Part shown: positions 1 through 11,376 of the stretch, piece by piece | Position numbering within the stretch: the first letter of the stretch is position 1 | Layout of the letters: every line of letters starts with the position of its first letter | Source: an uncultured Burkholderiales bacterium | GTDB lineage: Bacteria > Pseudomonadota > Gammaproteobacteria > Burkholderiales > Burkholderiaceae_C | NCBI GenBank assembly: GCA_903870145.1 | Contig: CAIQBO010000049.1 | Location: 1 to 64,000 of the forward strand | Direction: 5' to 3' | Length of the DNA: 64,000 bases | Translations under genes and position numbers: made by a program | Notes under the pieces: model-generated | What the model saw: only the letters and a program-made list of their open reading frames with translations | Told to the model about the DNA's origin: nothing | Databases searched by the model: none

Positions 1-675
1 GCTGGGCTTGTCGTTGTCAATGGCGTATTGAATGGCTTTGCGCACCAAGCGCTCTGTGCCTTCGCTGGAAACTGGCTTGATGCCGATGCCCGACGTGTTG
101 GGGAAGCGGATCTTGGTGACGCCCATTTCATCGATCAAAAAATTGATCAGTTTTTTGGCTTTTTCGGAATGCGCTTCGTATTCGATGCCAGCATAGATGT
201 CTTCGGAGTTTTCGCGGAAGATCACCATGTTGGTTTTATGGGGCTCTTTCACGGGGGAAGGCACGCCTTTGAAATACTGCACAGGGCGCAAGCAGACATA
301 CAGGTCAAGCTCTTGGCGCAGTGCCACGTTCAATGAGCGAATGCCGCCGCCCACAGGCGTGGTCAACGGGCCTTTGATCGAGACCACATATTCGCGCAAA
401 ACTTCCAAAGTTTCTTCGGGCAACCACACATCGGGGCCATACAGCTTGGTAGATTTCTCGCCGGCGTAAACCTCCATCCAATGGATTTTGCGCTGGCCTT
501 TGTAGGCTTTGGCCACAGCGGCGTCAACCACTTTGAGCATCACGGGGGTGATGTCCAAGCCAGTGCCATCACCTTCAATGTAGGGAATGATGGCCTCGTT
601 GGGAACATTCAACGACATGTCGGCGTTGACTGTGATTTTTTGGCCTTGTGCGGGAACTTTAATGTGCTTGTACAT
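1..675 (-). CDS. icd: NADP-dependent isocitrate dehydrogenase, C-terminus beyond left edge (partial)
   Basis: Manual reverse-strand translation [16 protein letters not shown]...[25 protein letters not shown]...[27 protein letters not shown]; start CAT at 673-675; absent from the ORF track because it runs off the window. Confidence 0.95.
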   Translation of the reverse strand, partial: MYKHIKVPAQGQKITVNADMSLNVPNEAIIPYIEGDGTGLDITPVMLKVVDAAVAKAYKGQRKIHWMEVYAGEKSTKLYGPDVWLPEETLEVLREYVVSIKGPLTTPVGGGIRSLNVALRQELDLYVCLRPVQYFKGVPSPVKEPHKTNMVIFRENSEDIYAGIEYEAHSEKAKKLINFLIDEMGVTKIRFPNTSGIGIKPVSSEGTERLVRKAIQYAIDNDKPS

Positions 676-824
676 GGACTTGCGTCTCCGTTGAGATAAA
701 AAAGTCCTGTAAAGCGTGATGAGCACCTGCCCAGGACAAGAGTCTGCATGGATTTTAACGGCAAATAAAGGCACAATCCCACGTCAAACTGACAGCCCAC
801 CCTTTAATTCAAACAAGCCAAGAC

Positions 825-1349
825 ATGCCCAACCCATCCCATCTTGGTCAGCCCCCTGCCCGCAAGCGCACAGCTTGGGGGGTCTGCAAAGTGCTGGCCA
901 CAACCCTGCTCAGCCTGCTGGCCGCCCTGTGCAGTGCCCCCCTCATGGCGCAGGGCACGGCGCCAGGTCAACCCCAAATGAGCCTTCAGCGCATCAACCT
1001 GGGTGCGGGAATGCACCTGATACAAGCCCAAGTAGCGCAAGACTACGAGCAGCGGCAAACGGGATTGATGTGGCGCAAAGAAATGCCACAAAACGAGGGC
1101 ATGTTGTTTGTTTTTGAGCAAGCCGGCATGCAATGTTTTTGGATGCGCAACACCTTGCTGCCCTTAACGGCGGCCTTTGTCAGCGACAACGGCAGCATCG
1201 TCAACTTGGTTGACATGAAGCCGCAAAGTGACGACTCGCATTGCTCGAAAAAACCGGTGCGCTTTGTGCTCGAGATGAACCAAGGCTGGTTTGCCAAGCG
1301 CAATATTCAGGCTGGCGACAAACTCACTGGACCTGCATTTACAAAATAA
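825..1349 (+). CDS. DUF192 family exported protein
   Basis: ORF; N-terminal hydrophobic signal; ARxxxRQTGLMWRKEMP...GMLFVF...CFWMRNTLLPL pattern of DUF192. Confidence 0.85.
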   Translation: MPNPSHLGQPPARKRTAWGVCKVLATTLLSLLAALCSAPLMAQGTAPGQPQMSLQRINLGAGMHLIQAQVAQDYEQRQTGLMWRKEMPQNEGMLFVFEQAGMQCFWMRNTLLPLTAAFVSDNGSIVNLVDMKPQSDDSHCSKKPVRFVLEMNQGWFAKRNIQAGDKLTGPAFTK

Positions 1350-1372
1350 ATGCACGGGCTTTGGTTTGCGCG

Positions 1373-1669
1373 TTAAACACCCCACACCAGATCGACTTCA
1401 AGGTCTTTGCAACGTCGCAATAGTTTGAGCATGGGTTGAGCGCGTTGCTTGAGCACAACAGCATCCGTGCGAATGTCGGGCTGCGCTGCCAGCCAAGCTT
1501 CTTCATCGGCCACTGCCTGCTCCAATGCCTCGATGGCGCCTTGCAATTGCTCGACTAAAAAAATGCCCTTGACTTGACCTTCGCGACCCATGATTTGGAG
1601 CATGCGCCGACCATCGGGGTCCAGCATGATCAAGTCCCCGGTGGCTTTGGATTTGAATTTATAAAGCAT
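1373..1669 (-). CDS. DUF1840 family protein
   Basis: ORF MLYKFKSKATGDLIMLDPDGRRMLQIMG typical of DUF1840. Confidence 0.8.
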   Translation of the reverse strand: MLYKFKSKATGDLIMLDPDGRRMLQIMGREGQVKGIFLVEQLQGAIEALEQAVADEEAWLAAQPDIRTDAVVLKQRAQPMLKLLRRCKDLEVDLVWGV

Positions 1670-1689
1670 GCCGTTTGCGTTATGCGCAA

Positions 1690-2643
1690 CTAACGAACAC
1701 AGTAAAAACTGAAATCTTGACCTGGAAATTCATTGGCATGGCGAACGGGCGAAGGATTTTTCAAATCAGGCGCCAAGACCATGCCGCCAGCCATGGCCCA
1801 CAGCTTGCTCTTGGTGCACACGCCGCCGTTCCACTGGCCAAGTCCTGAGAGGTATTCGTATTCATCTGCCGTAGGCAAGCGCGAATGACTGGCTTTGCAA
1901 GCCGCCTGCGCCGTTTCAGGCGTGGGTGCTTTGCCAATGGGCGCACCTGGAGCGCCTAACAATTCCAAATCACGCGTTCCGTATTTGATTTTGGATGGAA
2001 ATTGTGTTTGTTGAAAAGCTTCAAACACCTGAATGCCCATGTTTTGCATGACTTGCTCGGGGAACCCTAAGGCCTGAAAGTTCAAGCTTTGACCACACGT
2101 CATTTCAATGTGCAGTGTGATCACCAGATCACCGCGGCAACTCGGCGCATAGGAATAAGTGCCCCAAGCCACACCGGAGAGTTGGCTTAAAACTTTCGGA
2201 TCCCAGACCGCTTGCCGATTTGCCGGGTCGCGCAAAAGGCGCAGCAACTCGTTCATGGGGGTGGGGTTGAAGAACGTCAATCGCCGATTTTGGGGGTTGC
2301 GATCTCGGTAAACAAAATCCAGAGAAGCCTTCAAAGACGCTGCCAGCAAAACATCCATGCCCGGGCTGGTGGCTGCGATGCTGCGCTGCTTGTTGACTTG
2401 CGCGTCCATGGCATTGAGGATATTGACCACATTTTTGGACTCCGCGCCTTCCCTGAGCAAACTCAGAACGATGCGCGTCAATTCGGTCATTTGTTCGCTC
2501 TTGGATCGGCCATAAGCATCGTGGTACTGGCACAAGTCGCTGCCGCGAATGAACGGAATTTGCGGCCAAAGGTTGACGCTTGGCAAAGCTTGCGCCATGG
2601 CTTGGCCTGCAAAAATCAGGAGTAAAACAATCAAGCGTTTCAT
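1690..2643 (-). CDS. Uncharacterised secreted protein with possible FGE/C-type-lectin-like C-terminus
   Basis: ORF 1690-2694; more likely start at MKRLIVLLLIFAGQAMAQA (signal peptide, ATG at 2643); C-terminus ACKASHSRLPTADEYEYLSGLGQW...FYCVR. Confidence 0.7.
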   Translation of the reverse strand: MKRLIVLLLIFAGQAMAQALPSVNLWPQIPFIRGSDLCQYHDAYGRSKSEQMTELTRIVLSLLREGAESKNVVNILNAMDAQVNKQRSIAATSPGMDVLLAASLKASLDFVYRDRNPQNRRLTFFNPTPMNELLRLLRDPANRQAVWDPKVLSQLSGVAWGTYSYAPSCRGDLVITLHIEMTCGQSLNFQALGFPEQVMQNMGIQVFEAFQQTQFPSKIKYGTRDLELLGAPGAPIGKAPTPETAQAACKASHSRLPTADEYEYLSGLGQWNGGVCTKSKLWAMAGGMVLAPDLKNPSPVRHANEFPGQDFSFYCVR

Positions 2644-2748
2644 AGTGAACTTCTTAGCATTCCATAGGCTGACCATGGTACACCTACTGGGCACAGGGCC
2701 ATTGCAGGATAGGCATGGCCGACTTGGAAAGTCAGCCCTGCCAGGGGC

Positions 2749-4377
2749 TCAAGCCAGGGTCTGAATCTGAAAACTCTCAGCGCGCGAGGCTTGCCAAAAC
2801 TGGCCATACATGCCATCGAGTTGGGCATCTGCTTGCAGCAAAGCGCCCTCCTTCAGGGTGGGCAAAAGCTGCGCCAAGCTTTGTGTTTCATGCTCACTCA
2901 AGCGGCGCACAATGTGCTGCAAACTGAACTCTTGAGGCGACTTCAGGCCTGTGGCCTGCAGCATTTCCTGCACCGACTCCAATGTCTGATGGTGAAAGTT
3001 TTTCACGCGTGTGGCCTTGGAAGGCACCACCAAGGCAACTTGGCGTTTGGGGTCTTGCGTGGTCACACCTGTGGGGCAATTGCCGGTGTGGCAGGTCTGA
3101 GCTTGGATGCAGCCCAGCGCAAACATGAAGCCGCGTGCGCTGTTGCACCAGTCTGCACCCAAGGCCAAAGTGCGCATGACATCAAAGCCGCTGATGATTT
3201 TGCCGCTGGCCCCTAAGCGAATGTGCTGTCTCAGGTTCACTCCCCGCAAAGTGTTGTGGACCAAACGCAAACCCTCGACCATGGGCATGCCGATGTGATC
3301 GGTGAATTCAACAGGCGCGGCGCCAGTGCCGCCTTCTGCGCCGTCGACCACAATGAAGTCAGGCAAGATGCCGCTTTCCAGCATGGCTTTACAAATGCCA
3401 AACCACTCCCAAGGGTGGCCGATGCACAGCTTGATGCCAATGGGTTTGCCGCCACTCAAGTCACGCAATTTCTGGACAAAAGCCATCAACTCCAGCGGTG
3501 TGGAAAAGCTGCTGTGCGCCGCTGGTGAAACGCAGTCAACGCCCTCAGGCACACCCCGCGCTTCGGCAATTTCTTGCGTCACCTTGGGGCCAGGCAAAAC
3601 GCCGCCGTGCCCCGGTTTTGCGCCTTGACTGAGTTTGATTTCAATCATCTTGACTTGCGGGTCCAGAGCATTTTTTGTGAAGCGATCAGGGCAAAAAAGT
3701 CCGGCTTGATCGCGGCATCCAAAGTAACCTGAGCCAATTTCCCAGATCAAATCACCCCCGTGCTGACGGTGGTGGCGTGAGATAGAGCCTTCACCCGTGT
3801 CATGCGCAAAGCCGCCTTGCTTAGCACCCAAATTCAAAGCCATGATGGCGTTCGCACTGAGCGCGCCAAAGCTCATGGCCGAGACATTGAACAAACTGAT
3901 GGCATAACTTTGTTTGCAATGGGCGCCGCCTACTTGAACACGAAAGTCATGCGAGGCGATGACCGAGGGGCTGATCGAATGCGTGATCCATTCGTAGCCG
4001 ATGGCCCGCACATCTTGCTGGGTTCCAAAAGGACGCTTGTCAGATTCACCCTTGGCGCGGGCGTAAACCAAGGAGCGCTGCGCACGCGAGAATGGCACCG
4101 CCTCGGACTCGCCTTCAATGAAATACTGCCGCAATTCAGGTCGAATGAATTCCAGCAAAAAACGAATGTGGCCAATGACCGGGTAGTTGCGCAAGATCGC
4201 ATGCTTGGACTGCTGCAAGTCATGAACGCCCACCACCACCAGGCCGGTGAGCATGAGAACCCAAAGCAAACTGGCTTGGCCTACCAGCAACTGCAAAGTC
4301 GACAATACCCACAGTGCCACGATGGCAAAAAAAGCCACGAATCGCACCGGGACCCGGGCGTCAATCCAATTGAGCAT
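2749..4377 (-). CDS. FMN-binding glutamate synthase family protein (membrane-anchored, GltB-like)
   Basis: N-terminal hydrophobic helices; GAKPGHGGVLPGPKVT, HTGNCPTGVTTQDP cysteine cluster of glutamate synthase domain. Confidence 0.9.
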   Translation of the reverse strand: MLNWIDARVPVRFVAFFAIVALWVLSTLQLLVGQASLLWVLMLTGLVVVGVHDLQQSKHAILRNYPVIGHIRFLLEFIRPELRQYFIEGESEAVPFSRAQRSLVYARAKGESDKRPFGTQQDVRAIGYEWITHSISPSVIASHDFRVQVGGAHCKQSYAISLFNVSAMSFGALSANAIMALNLGAKQGGFAHDTGEGSISRHHRQHGGDLIWEIGSGYFGCRDQAGLFCPDRFTKNALDPQVKMIEIKLSQGAKPGHGGVLPGPKVTQEIAEARGVPEGVDCVSPAAHSSFSTPLELMAFVQKLRDLSGGKPIGIKLCIGHPWEWFGICKAMLESGILPDFIVVDGAEGGTGAAPVEFTDHIGMPMVEGLRLVHNTLRGVNLRQHIRLGASGKIISGFDVMRTLALGADWCNSARGFMFALGCIQAQTCHTGNCPTGVTTQDPKRQVALVVPSKATRVKNFHHQTLESVQEMLQATGLKSPQEFSLQHIVRRLSEHETQSLAQLLPTLKEGALLQADAQLDGMYGQFWQASRAESFQIQTLA

Positions 4378-4399
4378 GTTCTTGTCTTTCTAAAATGTT

Positions 4400-5400
4400 T
4401 CAGTCGTTGAGATGGCAGGCAGCTTGGTGTTGATCTGCCACATTTTTCAACAGCGGCTCTTCAACTTTGCAGCGCTCCATGGCCCTTGGGCAGCGCGGGT
4501 GAAAGTGGCAGCCTGTGGGGCGATTGACTGGGCTTGGCACATCACCCGTTAAAACGATGCGCTGCTTTTTGGCTTTGGGGTCTGGAATGGGCACTGCAGA
4601 CAACAAGGCCTCGGTATAGGGGTGGCGCGGCTGCGTGTACAAATTGCGAGAAGGGGCAATTTCAACCACGCGCCCCAAGTACATCACCGCCACGCGAGTG
4701 CTGATGTGCTCTACCACCGACAGATCGTGCGCTATGAACAAATACGTCAAGCCCATCTTGGCCTGCAAGTCTTCAAGCAAGTTGATCACTTGGGCTTGGA
4801 TCGAGACGTCCAAAGCAGAAACAGGCTCGTCGCACACAATCAATTTGGGTGAGACCGCCAAGGCCCTGGCAATGCCGATTCTTTGGCGCTGCCCGCCCGA
4901 GAATTCATGTGGGAAGCGGCGCATGTGGTCCGCGTTCAAGCCCACTGTTTCAAGCAACTGCACAATGCGCGCTTGGTAATCGTTGGGATTGTTGGTGAGT
5001 TTGTGAATGGTCAAGGCCTCGCCAATGATGGCTTGCACTGTCATGCGCGGATTCAAAGAAGCAAAAGGGTCTTGGAAAATAATTTGCATGTCGCGGCGCA
5101 CTTCGCGCAAGGCATGCTTGTCCATTTGCGTGACCGATTGCCCCTCAAACATCACGTCGCCCGAACTGGGCTCGATCAAGCGCAATATGCAGCGACCCGT
5201 GGTGGATTTGCCGCAGCCCGACTCCCCCACCATGCCCAGCGTTTCACCGGCTGCAATGCTGAAACTGACACCGTCGACCGCGTGCAATCTGTCCACCTCG
5301 GTGCTGAAAATACCGCCTTGGATGGAGAAGTATTTGGTCAAATTTTTGACCTCGAGCAAAGGCGCAGAGGTCTGGGGCAAAGGTGTAGAAGTCACTGTGC

Positions 5401-5404
<4 letters not shown>
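4400..5404 (-). CDS. Dipeptide/oligopeptide ABC transporter ATP-binding protein (DppF/OppF-like)
   Basis: Walker [13 protein letters not shown], signature [15 protein letters not shown]-terminal [12 protein letters not shown]; start MSTVTSTP overlaps the upstream gene by 4 nt. Confidence 0.92.
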
Positions 5405-6381
<977 letters not shown>

Positions 6382-6393
6382 TTCTTGGCCTCT

Positions 6394-7332
6394 TTACAGC
6401 ACACGGCGTGGGTCATAGGCGTCGCGCAAACCGTCGCCGATGTAATTGATGGTCAGCACCGTGATGAAAATCAAGGAGCCAGGGAACAAAGCCCAGTGCA
6501 CGGCCACATCCATGTGGTCTTTGGCGTCAAACAAAATGCGGCCCCAAGTGGGGATATCGGGCGGGAACCCCAGGCCTAAAAAAGACAGTGTGGACTCGGC
6601 AATGATGGCCGCAGCCACATCGATGGTTGCCGCCACAATCACAGGCCCCATGGCATTGGGCAAAATATGCACAGTGACTTGCCGCCAGGTGCTTGCGCCC
6701 AATGCGCGTGCGGCTTCGACAAACTCTTTCTCGCGCAATGATAGAAATTGGGCGCGCACCAAGCGGGCCACAGGCATCCAGCGCAAGCCCCCGATCACGG
6801 CCACCACCAAGATAAAAACGCCCATTTCGGGGCCGACCCATTTCTTCAATTTGTCGTTGAACAAGTAAAAAATCAGCAGCAGCAAGGGCAGTTGGGGCAA
6901 TGACAAAAACAAGTCTGTCAACCACATTAAAAATACGTCTACCGGCCCTTTGGACATGCCAGCCACAGCACCCACAAAGACCCCCACGCTGATGGCAATC
7001 AGCATGGCACAAAGGCCCACTGCCAAGGAAATTCGGCCCCCATAGAGCACGCGTGCCAGCAAATCTTGCCCCAGGTCATCAGTGCCCAAAGGATGCTGCA
7101 GTGAAGGGCCTTGCATGCGGGCCATGAAATCAATTTCGTTGATGGGCACGCGCCAAAGCCACGGCCCCAGCAGCACTGCCAGCACGATGAAACTCAAGAC
7201 AAACGTGCACAAGACAGCCAGTTTGTGGCGCTTGAACCGACGCCAAGCCTCGCGGCGTGGCGAATGGGCTGACGGCGTGGCTGCAACAGCCCCAGAGTCA
7301 GGTGAAGGCGATGCGAGGGTCGAGCCAGCCAT
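6394..7332 (-). CDS. Peptide ABC transporter permease (DppC/OppC-like)
   Basis: HPLGTDDLGQDLLARVLYGGRISL and EAARALGAS motifs, multiple TM segments. Confidence 0.9.
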   Translation of the reverse strand: MAGSTLASPSPDSGAVAATPSAHSPRREAWRRFKRHKLAVLCTFVLSFIVLAVLLGPWLWRVPINEIDFMARMQGPSLQHPLGTDDLGQDLLARVLYGGRISLAVGLCAMLIAISVGVFVGAVAGMSKGPVDVFLMWLTDLFLSLPQLPLLLLIFYLFNDKLKKWVGPEMGVFILVVAVIGGLRWMPVARLVRAQFLSLREKEFVEAARALGASTWRQVTVHILPNAMGPVIVAATIDVAAAIIAESTLSFLGLGFPPDIPTWGRILFDAKDHMDVAVHWALFPGSLIFITVLTINYIGDGLRDAYDPRRVL

Positions 7333-8257
7333 ACAAAATATCTGCCAAAAGATTACACGCGATCACCAACGCGGAGAAAACAAAAGTCACAGCCATGACC
7401 ACCGGTGTGTCATTGGCCAGCATGGAACTGATGATCAACGAGCCAATGCCAGGCACGCGAAATATTTGCTCAGTGACAATGGCACCACCAAAAATGACCG
7501 GCATTTGCAAGGCTACCAAGGTCACGACAGGAATGAGTGCATTGCGCAAAACATGCTTGGCAATGACCACTTTTTCGGCCAAGCCCTTGGAGCGCGCTGT
7601 GATGACATAGTCCAAGCGAATGACGTCCAATACAGCCGAGCGCACATAGCGCGTCCAGGCCCCCGCCTGAAACAAACCCAGCACCATGACAGGCATGATC
7701 ATTTGCTTGAAGTGCTCCCAGAAAAAGCGCCAACCGGTGTCAGGTATGTCTGCTCTGTAGACAAAGGGCAGCCATTCCAGGTAAATGCTGAAAAACAAAA
7801 TCAGCAAAATGCCGGTGAAAAAAGTAGGCAAAGAAAAACCGATAAAGGCCAGCGTGCTGGCAATTTGGTCAAACAAAGAGTAGGGCTTTGTGGCTGCATA
7901 CACCCCCACCGGAATGGCAATGCACAAAGCCAGTAACTGCGAAGAACCGATGACCAAAAGGGTCACCGGAATGCGCTGCATGATGAGGGTTTCAACGTTG
8001 ATGCGGCTGATAAATGAGTACCCCCAATCACCCTGAACCATGGCCGTGACCCAGTTCCAGTAACGAACCATGATCGGGTCATCGAGGCCAAATTTCAGGC
8101 GCAATGCCAGAGCCACTTCGGGCGGTACATTCGGGTTGGAAACCAACTCTGCAAACGGATCGCCCGGGGCCAAGGCCAGCACTGAAAAAAGCACCAAACT
8201 GATGCCCAAAAGACTGGGCACGGCGATCAGCAATCGCCGCAAAATGTAACGGAACAT
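7298..8257 (-). CDS. Peptide ABC transporter permease (DppB/OppB-like)
   Basis: MFRYILRRLLIAVPSLLGISLVLFSVLALAPGDP, ARSKGLAEKVVIAKHVLRNALIPVVT; overlaps next gene by 35 nt. Confidence 0.9.
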   Translation of the reverse strand: MFRYILRRLLIAVPSLLGISLVLFSVLALAPGDPFAELVSNPNVPPEVALALRLKFGLDDPIMVRYWNWVTAMVQGDWGYSFISRINVETLIMQRIPVTLLVIGSSQLLALCIAIPVGVYAATKPYSLFDQIASTLAFIGFSLPTFFTGILLILFFSIYLEWLPFVYRADIPDTGWRFFWEHFKQMIMPVMVLGLFQAGAWTRYVRSAVLDVIRLDYVITARSKGLAEKVVIAKHVLRNALIPVVTLVALQMPVIFGGAIVTEQIFRVPGIGSLIISSMLANDTPVVMAVTFVFSALVIACNLLADILYGWLDPRIAFT

Positions 8258-8267
8258 AGTGGCTAGG

Positions 8268-10061
8268 TCAGGCGCTTCGGTACCAGTCTTTCAACAGCCA
8301 CAAGTCGTTGTCCCACCCAGATAAGGGTGCAACCAAGTTGTTGACAATGCCAGATGCACGCGGGCGGTAGACCACTGGAATAATGGCAATGTCGTTCACC
8401 GGCATGTCGTTCAATTTAACGAACATGGCTGCGCGTTTGACAGCGTCCATTTCAGACTGTGCAGCCAGGTATGTTTTGTCATATTCTGGATTGCTGTAGC
8501 GCGTTGAGTTTCTGCCCAACCACTTGTTGGCTTTGCTCGAGAACTCTGAGCTGATGTACTGGTCCATGAATTTCTCAGGATCAGGTTGCGTCATGGTGGT
8601 GGTGAACATTTGAATGTCACAAAAGAACTTGGTGTAAGTGTCTGGGTTGGCGGGGTCAGACGAGAAGAAAACCGATGCCGGCACCGCTTTGAGCTCCAAG
8701 TCAATGCCGGCCTTTTGCGCCGCTTGCTTGATGATTTGCTGAGTCTTTTGACGTGGGCCGTTGATCGAAGTTTGGAACACAAACTTGAGCTTTTTGCCGC
8801 CCTTCTCACGTATGCCATCAGCACCCTTTTTCCAGCCAGCCGCTTCGAGCACTTGAATGGCTTTGTCAACGTTGAATTCAAACTTGGTATTTTTAGAAGC
8901 AAACCTTTGTGGGTTGTTCAGAAAATTGGCCGTGGCAATGCCTGTGCGCCCATAAATGAATTTCTGCACACCCGCGCGGTCCACCACCAAGCTGATGGCT
9001 TGTCGCACGGCAAACTCTGACAGGATGGGGTGCTTGGACTTGGGGTGAGCACGTTCGCCCTCGGTTTCTGTCCAAGGGTCGGCCATGTTCAATTGAATGA
9101 ATTCAATGTTCCCGCCAGGGGTGATGGTGGTGTGGCCTTTGCCGCCTTGCTCTAGCCGCAAAAGCAGCTCATCTTCAACTTGCAAATTCCAGGCGTAGTC
9201 GTATTCGCCGGTTTGCAAAACCGCCCGCGCTGCTGAAACTGCGTCGCCACCGCCCTTCATTTCAATGCTGTCAAAGTGCGGACGATTGGGCTCGTGGTAA
9301 TCGGTGTTGATGACACCGCGCAGCATGTCTCCGGGTTTGAAGTCGGCAAACTTGTAAGGGCCTGTTCCCACCGGTTTGAGATTGGTCGGTGCGTCACGCG
9401 AAGCGGCCCCTTTGTAGGCCTCGAACAAATGTTTGGGAATGATCATGCCGCCGGCGCTGACCAAAGGGTCGGCCCAAAACGGTGACGCCTTTTGGTATTC
9501 CACCTTCACTGTGTAACTGTCGACCTTGCTGACCTTCACATCCTTGTAAGAACCAGTTGTGTACGTGGAACTGGCAGGATCGGCCGAGTAGGCCGCCGTG
9601 AACACCACATCGTCCGCCGTGAAGGGTTTGCCGTCGTGCCACAAGACATTTTTCTTGAGTTTCCAAATAATGGTTTTGCCGTCTTTGGAAACGCCTCCAT
9701 TGGTCAAACTGGGCACCTCGGCAGCCAAGATGGGAACCATGTTGCCATCGTGATCCCAAGCGGCTAAAGGCTCGTAAAAAATACGGGAGCCTTCTTGGTC
9801 TTTGGTGCCGCTGGCAAAGTGCGGGTTGAGCAAGGTCGGGCCTTGCCACCAGAGCAATTTGAGGGGGCCGCCACCGCCGCGTTTCGTGGGTTTGTAAGTG
9901 GAAGCCGCTTGGGCTTGCGCCACACCCGCTGTTAAAAGCATTTGCGCTGCAATGGGCATGCTCAATCCCACGCCGATCATGCGGCGAATAAATTGTTTTC
10001 GGCTGAGCGCATTCGAGCGAACTTGCTCAATCAGATCGTGTATTCCGGACTCGTTCATCAT
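8268..10061 (-). CDS. Peptide ABC transporter substrate-binding protein (SBP family 5)
   Basis: YKPTKRGGGGPLKLLWWQGPTLLNPHFASGTKDQEGSRIFYEPLAAWD...; signal with SRKQFIRR; adjacent to permeases. Confidence 0.92.
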   Translation of the reverse strand: MMNESGIHDLIEQVRSNALSRKQFIRRMIGVGLSMPIAAQMLLTAGVAQAQAASTYKPTKRGGGGPLKLLWWQGPTLLNPHFASGTKDQEGSRIFYEPLAAWDHDGNMVPILAAEVPSLTNGGVSKDGKTIIWKLKKNVLWHDGKPFTADDVVFTAAYSADPASSTYTTGSYKDVKVSKVDSYTVKVEYQKASPFWADPLVSAGGMIIPKHLFEAYKGAASRDAPTNLKPVGTGPYKFADFKPGDMLRGVINTDYHEPNRPHFDSIEMKGGGDAVSAARAVLQTGEYDYAWNLQVEDELLLRLEQGGKGHTTITPGGNIEFIQLNMADPWTETEGERAHPKSKHPILSEFAVRQAISLVVDRAGVQKFIYGRTGIATANFLNNPQRFASKNTKFEFNVDKAIQVLEAAGWKKGADGIREKGGKKLKFVFQTSINGPRQKTQQIIKQAAQKAGIDLELKAVPASVFFSSDPANPDTYTKFFCDIQMFTTTMTQPDPEKFMDQYISSEFSSKANKWLGRNSTRYSNPEYDKTYLAAQSEMDAVKRAAMFVKLNDMPVNDIAIIPVVYRPRASGIVNNLVAPLSGWDNDLWLLKDWYRSA

Positions 10062-10205
10062 GTTCTCCTGATGTGGTGTGGGTTAAAAACCGAATTTTTC
10101 AACTCAAATTGCACCCTAACTCTAATTCAAAAATTGAGTATTAGGGTTATGCTTTAGACAGTTTCGCAATAAACTCATTTTTTCCACCTTCAAAAGGAGT
10201 GCCAT

Positions 10206-11360
10206 ATGGCCTTTAAAAAGCACGCCATCGTTTTGCCCAGCATGACCCCCGGCAGTAGCCGCACTATTTCGGTGCTGCGCTTTGGCAAAACAGGCGCCCG
10301 CCCCAAGGTTTACATGCAAGCGGCCATTCACGCCAATGAGATGCCTGGCACCATGGCCATGCACCACTTGATGCCTATGCTGGCCGAGGCTGACAAAAAG
10401 GGCTTGATCCAAGGTGAAATCATTTTGGTGCCCACCGTCAACCCCATTGGGCAATCTCAGTTGATAGGTAATTCCCATGCCGGGCGTTACAACATGCTCA
10501 GCTATGAAAACTTCAATCGCAATTGGATCGACTTGACAGGACCGGTTGAGGTTGCTGTGGGTAAAAAGTTGGGCAACGATGCACAGGCCAACGTGCGCGC
10601 CATTCGAAAAGCTGCTTTGGCCGCATTGAAGGCCATGAAGCCCCTGAACGAGCTTCAAACCCTGCGCGTTGAAATTCAAAAACTCAGCGTTGACGCTGAC
10701 TACGTACTCGATCTGCACTGCGATATCTATGCAGCGCTGCATTTGTTCACGGCCAAAAATGATTTGCCGCAGGGTGCCATTCAAGCTTTGGCGGCCGACC
10801 TGGGATCACAGGCCACGATGTACAACGACCCCTACCCTCTGGCCTCCACTTTTTCAGGCACGAACAGCGCGATGTGGGCCAAGCTTGGAGAGAAATTTCC
10901 AAACGCCAAAATTCCGCAGGCTTGCATGTCGGTCACTGTGGAGATGCGCAGCCAGCACGATGTCAGCGACGCCCTGGGCAGCGCCGACGCAAAAAACTTG
11001 TACCGCTGGATGGTGCGCCAAGGTGTGATTGGCGGTGTTGCAGCGCCGCTTCAAAAAATCAAAGCCCCCGCATCGCCCATGAGCGGCATGGACGTGGGCT
11101 ACAGCCGCGGTACCGGTTTCTTGGTGTACCACGTCAAACCCGGTGACAAGGTGAAAAAGGGACAAGCCATTTGCGATGTGATTGACCCAGCCAACCCGCA
11201 GGGCCCCAAGGCACGAACCACCTACAAAAGTCAAACCGACGGCGTTTTATTTTCGCGCCGCTTTGACGGCTATTTGTCCTGGCCTGGCCAAGTCATGTAC
11301 CGAATTTCTGGGCCCCTGCCCTTGGCACATCGGATTGGCATGACCGGCCTGGACGACTGA
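10206..11360 (+). CDS. Succinylglutamate desuccinylase/aspartoacylase family deacylase
   Basis: Zn-binding AAIHANEMPG motif; VLDLHCD; C-terminal lipoyl-like GDKVKKGQAICDV. Confidence 0.88.
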   Translation: MAFKKHAIVLPSMTPGSSRTISVLRFGKTGARPKVYMQAAIHANEMPGTMAMHHLMPMLAEADKKGLIQGEIILVPTVNPIGQSQLIGNSHAGRYNMLSYENFNRNWIDLTGPVEVAVGKKLGNDAQANVRAIRKAALAALKAMKPLNELQTLRVEIQKLSVDADYVLDLHCDIYAALHLFTAKNDLPQGAIQALAADLGSQATMYNDPYPLASTFSGTNSAMWAKLGEKFPNAKIPQACMSVTVEMRSQHDVSDALGSADAKNLYRWMVRQGVIGGVAAPLQKIKAPASPMSGMDVGYSRGTGFLVYHVKPGDKVKKGQAICDVIDPANPQGPKARTTYKSQTDGVLFSRRFDGYLSWPGQVMYRISGPLPLAHRIGMTGLDD

Positions 11361-11376
11361 AAAAAATCAGCCCTTG

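Noticed and set aside
1690-2643. Sulfatase-activating FGE partner for the 17982-19301 sulfatase
   Set aside because: Only a short tail resembles the FGE fold; the protein is too divergent and is unlinked.
7082-7936. 284-aa plus-strand ORF
   Set aside because: Antisense to the two well-supported permease genes; low-complexity, His/Gln-rich composition typical of shadow ORFs in GC-rich DNA.
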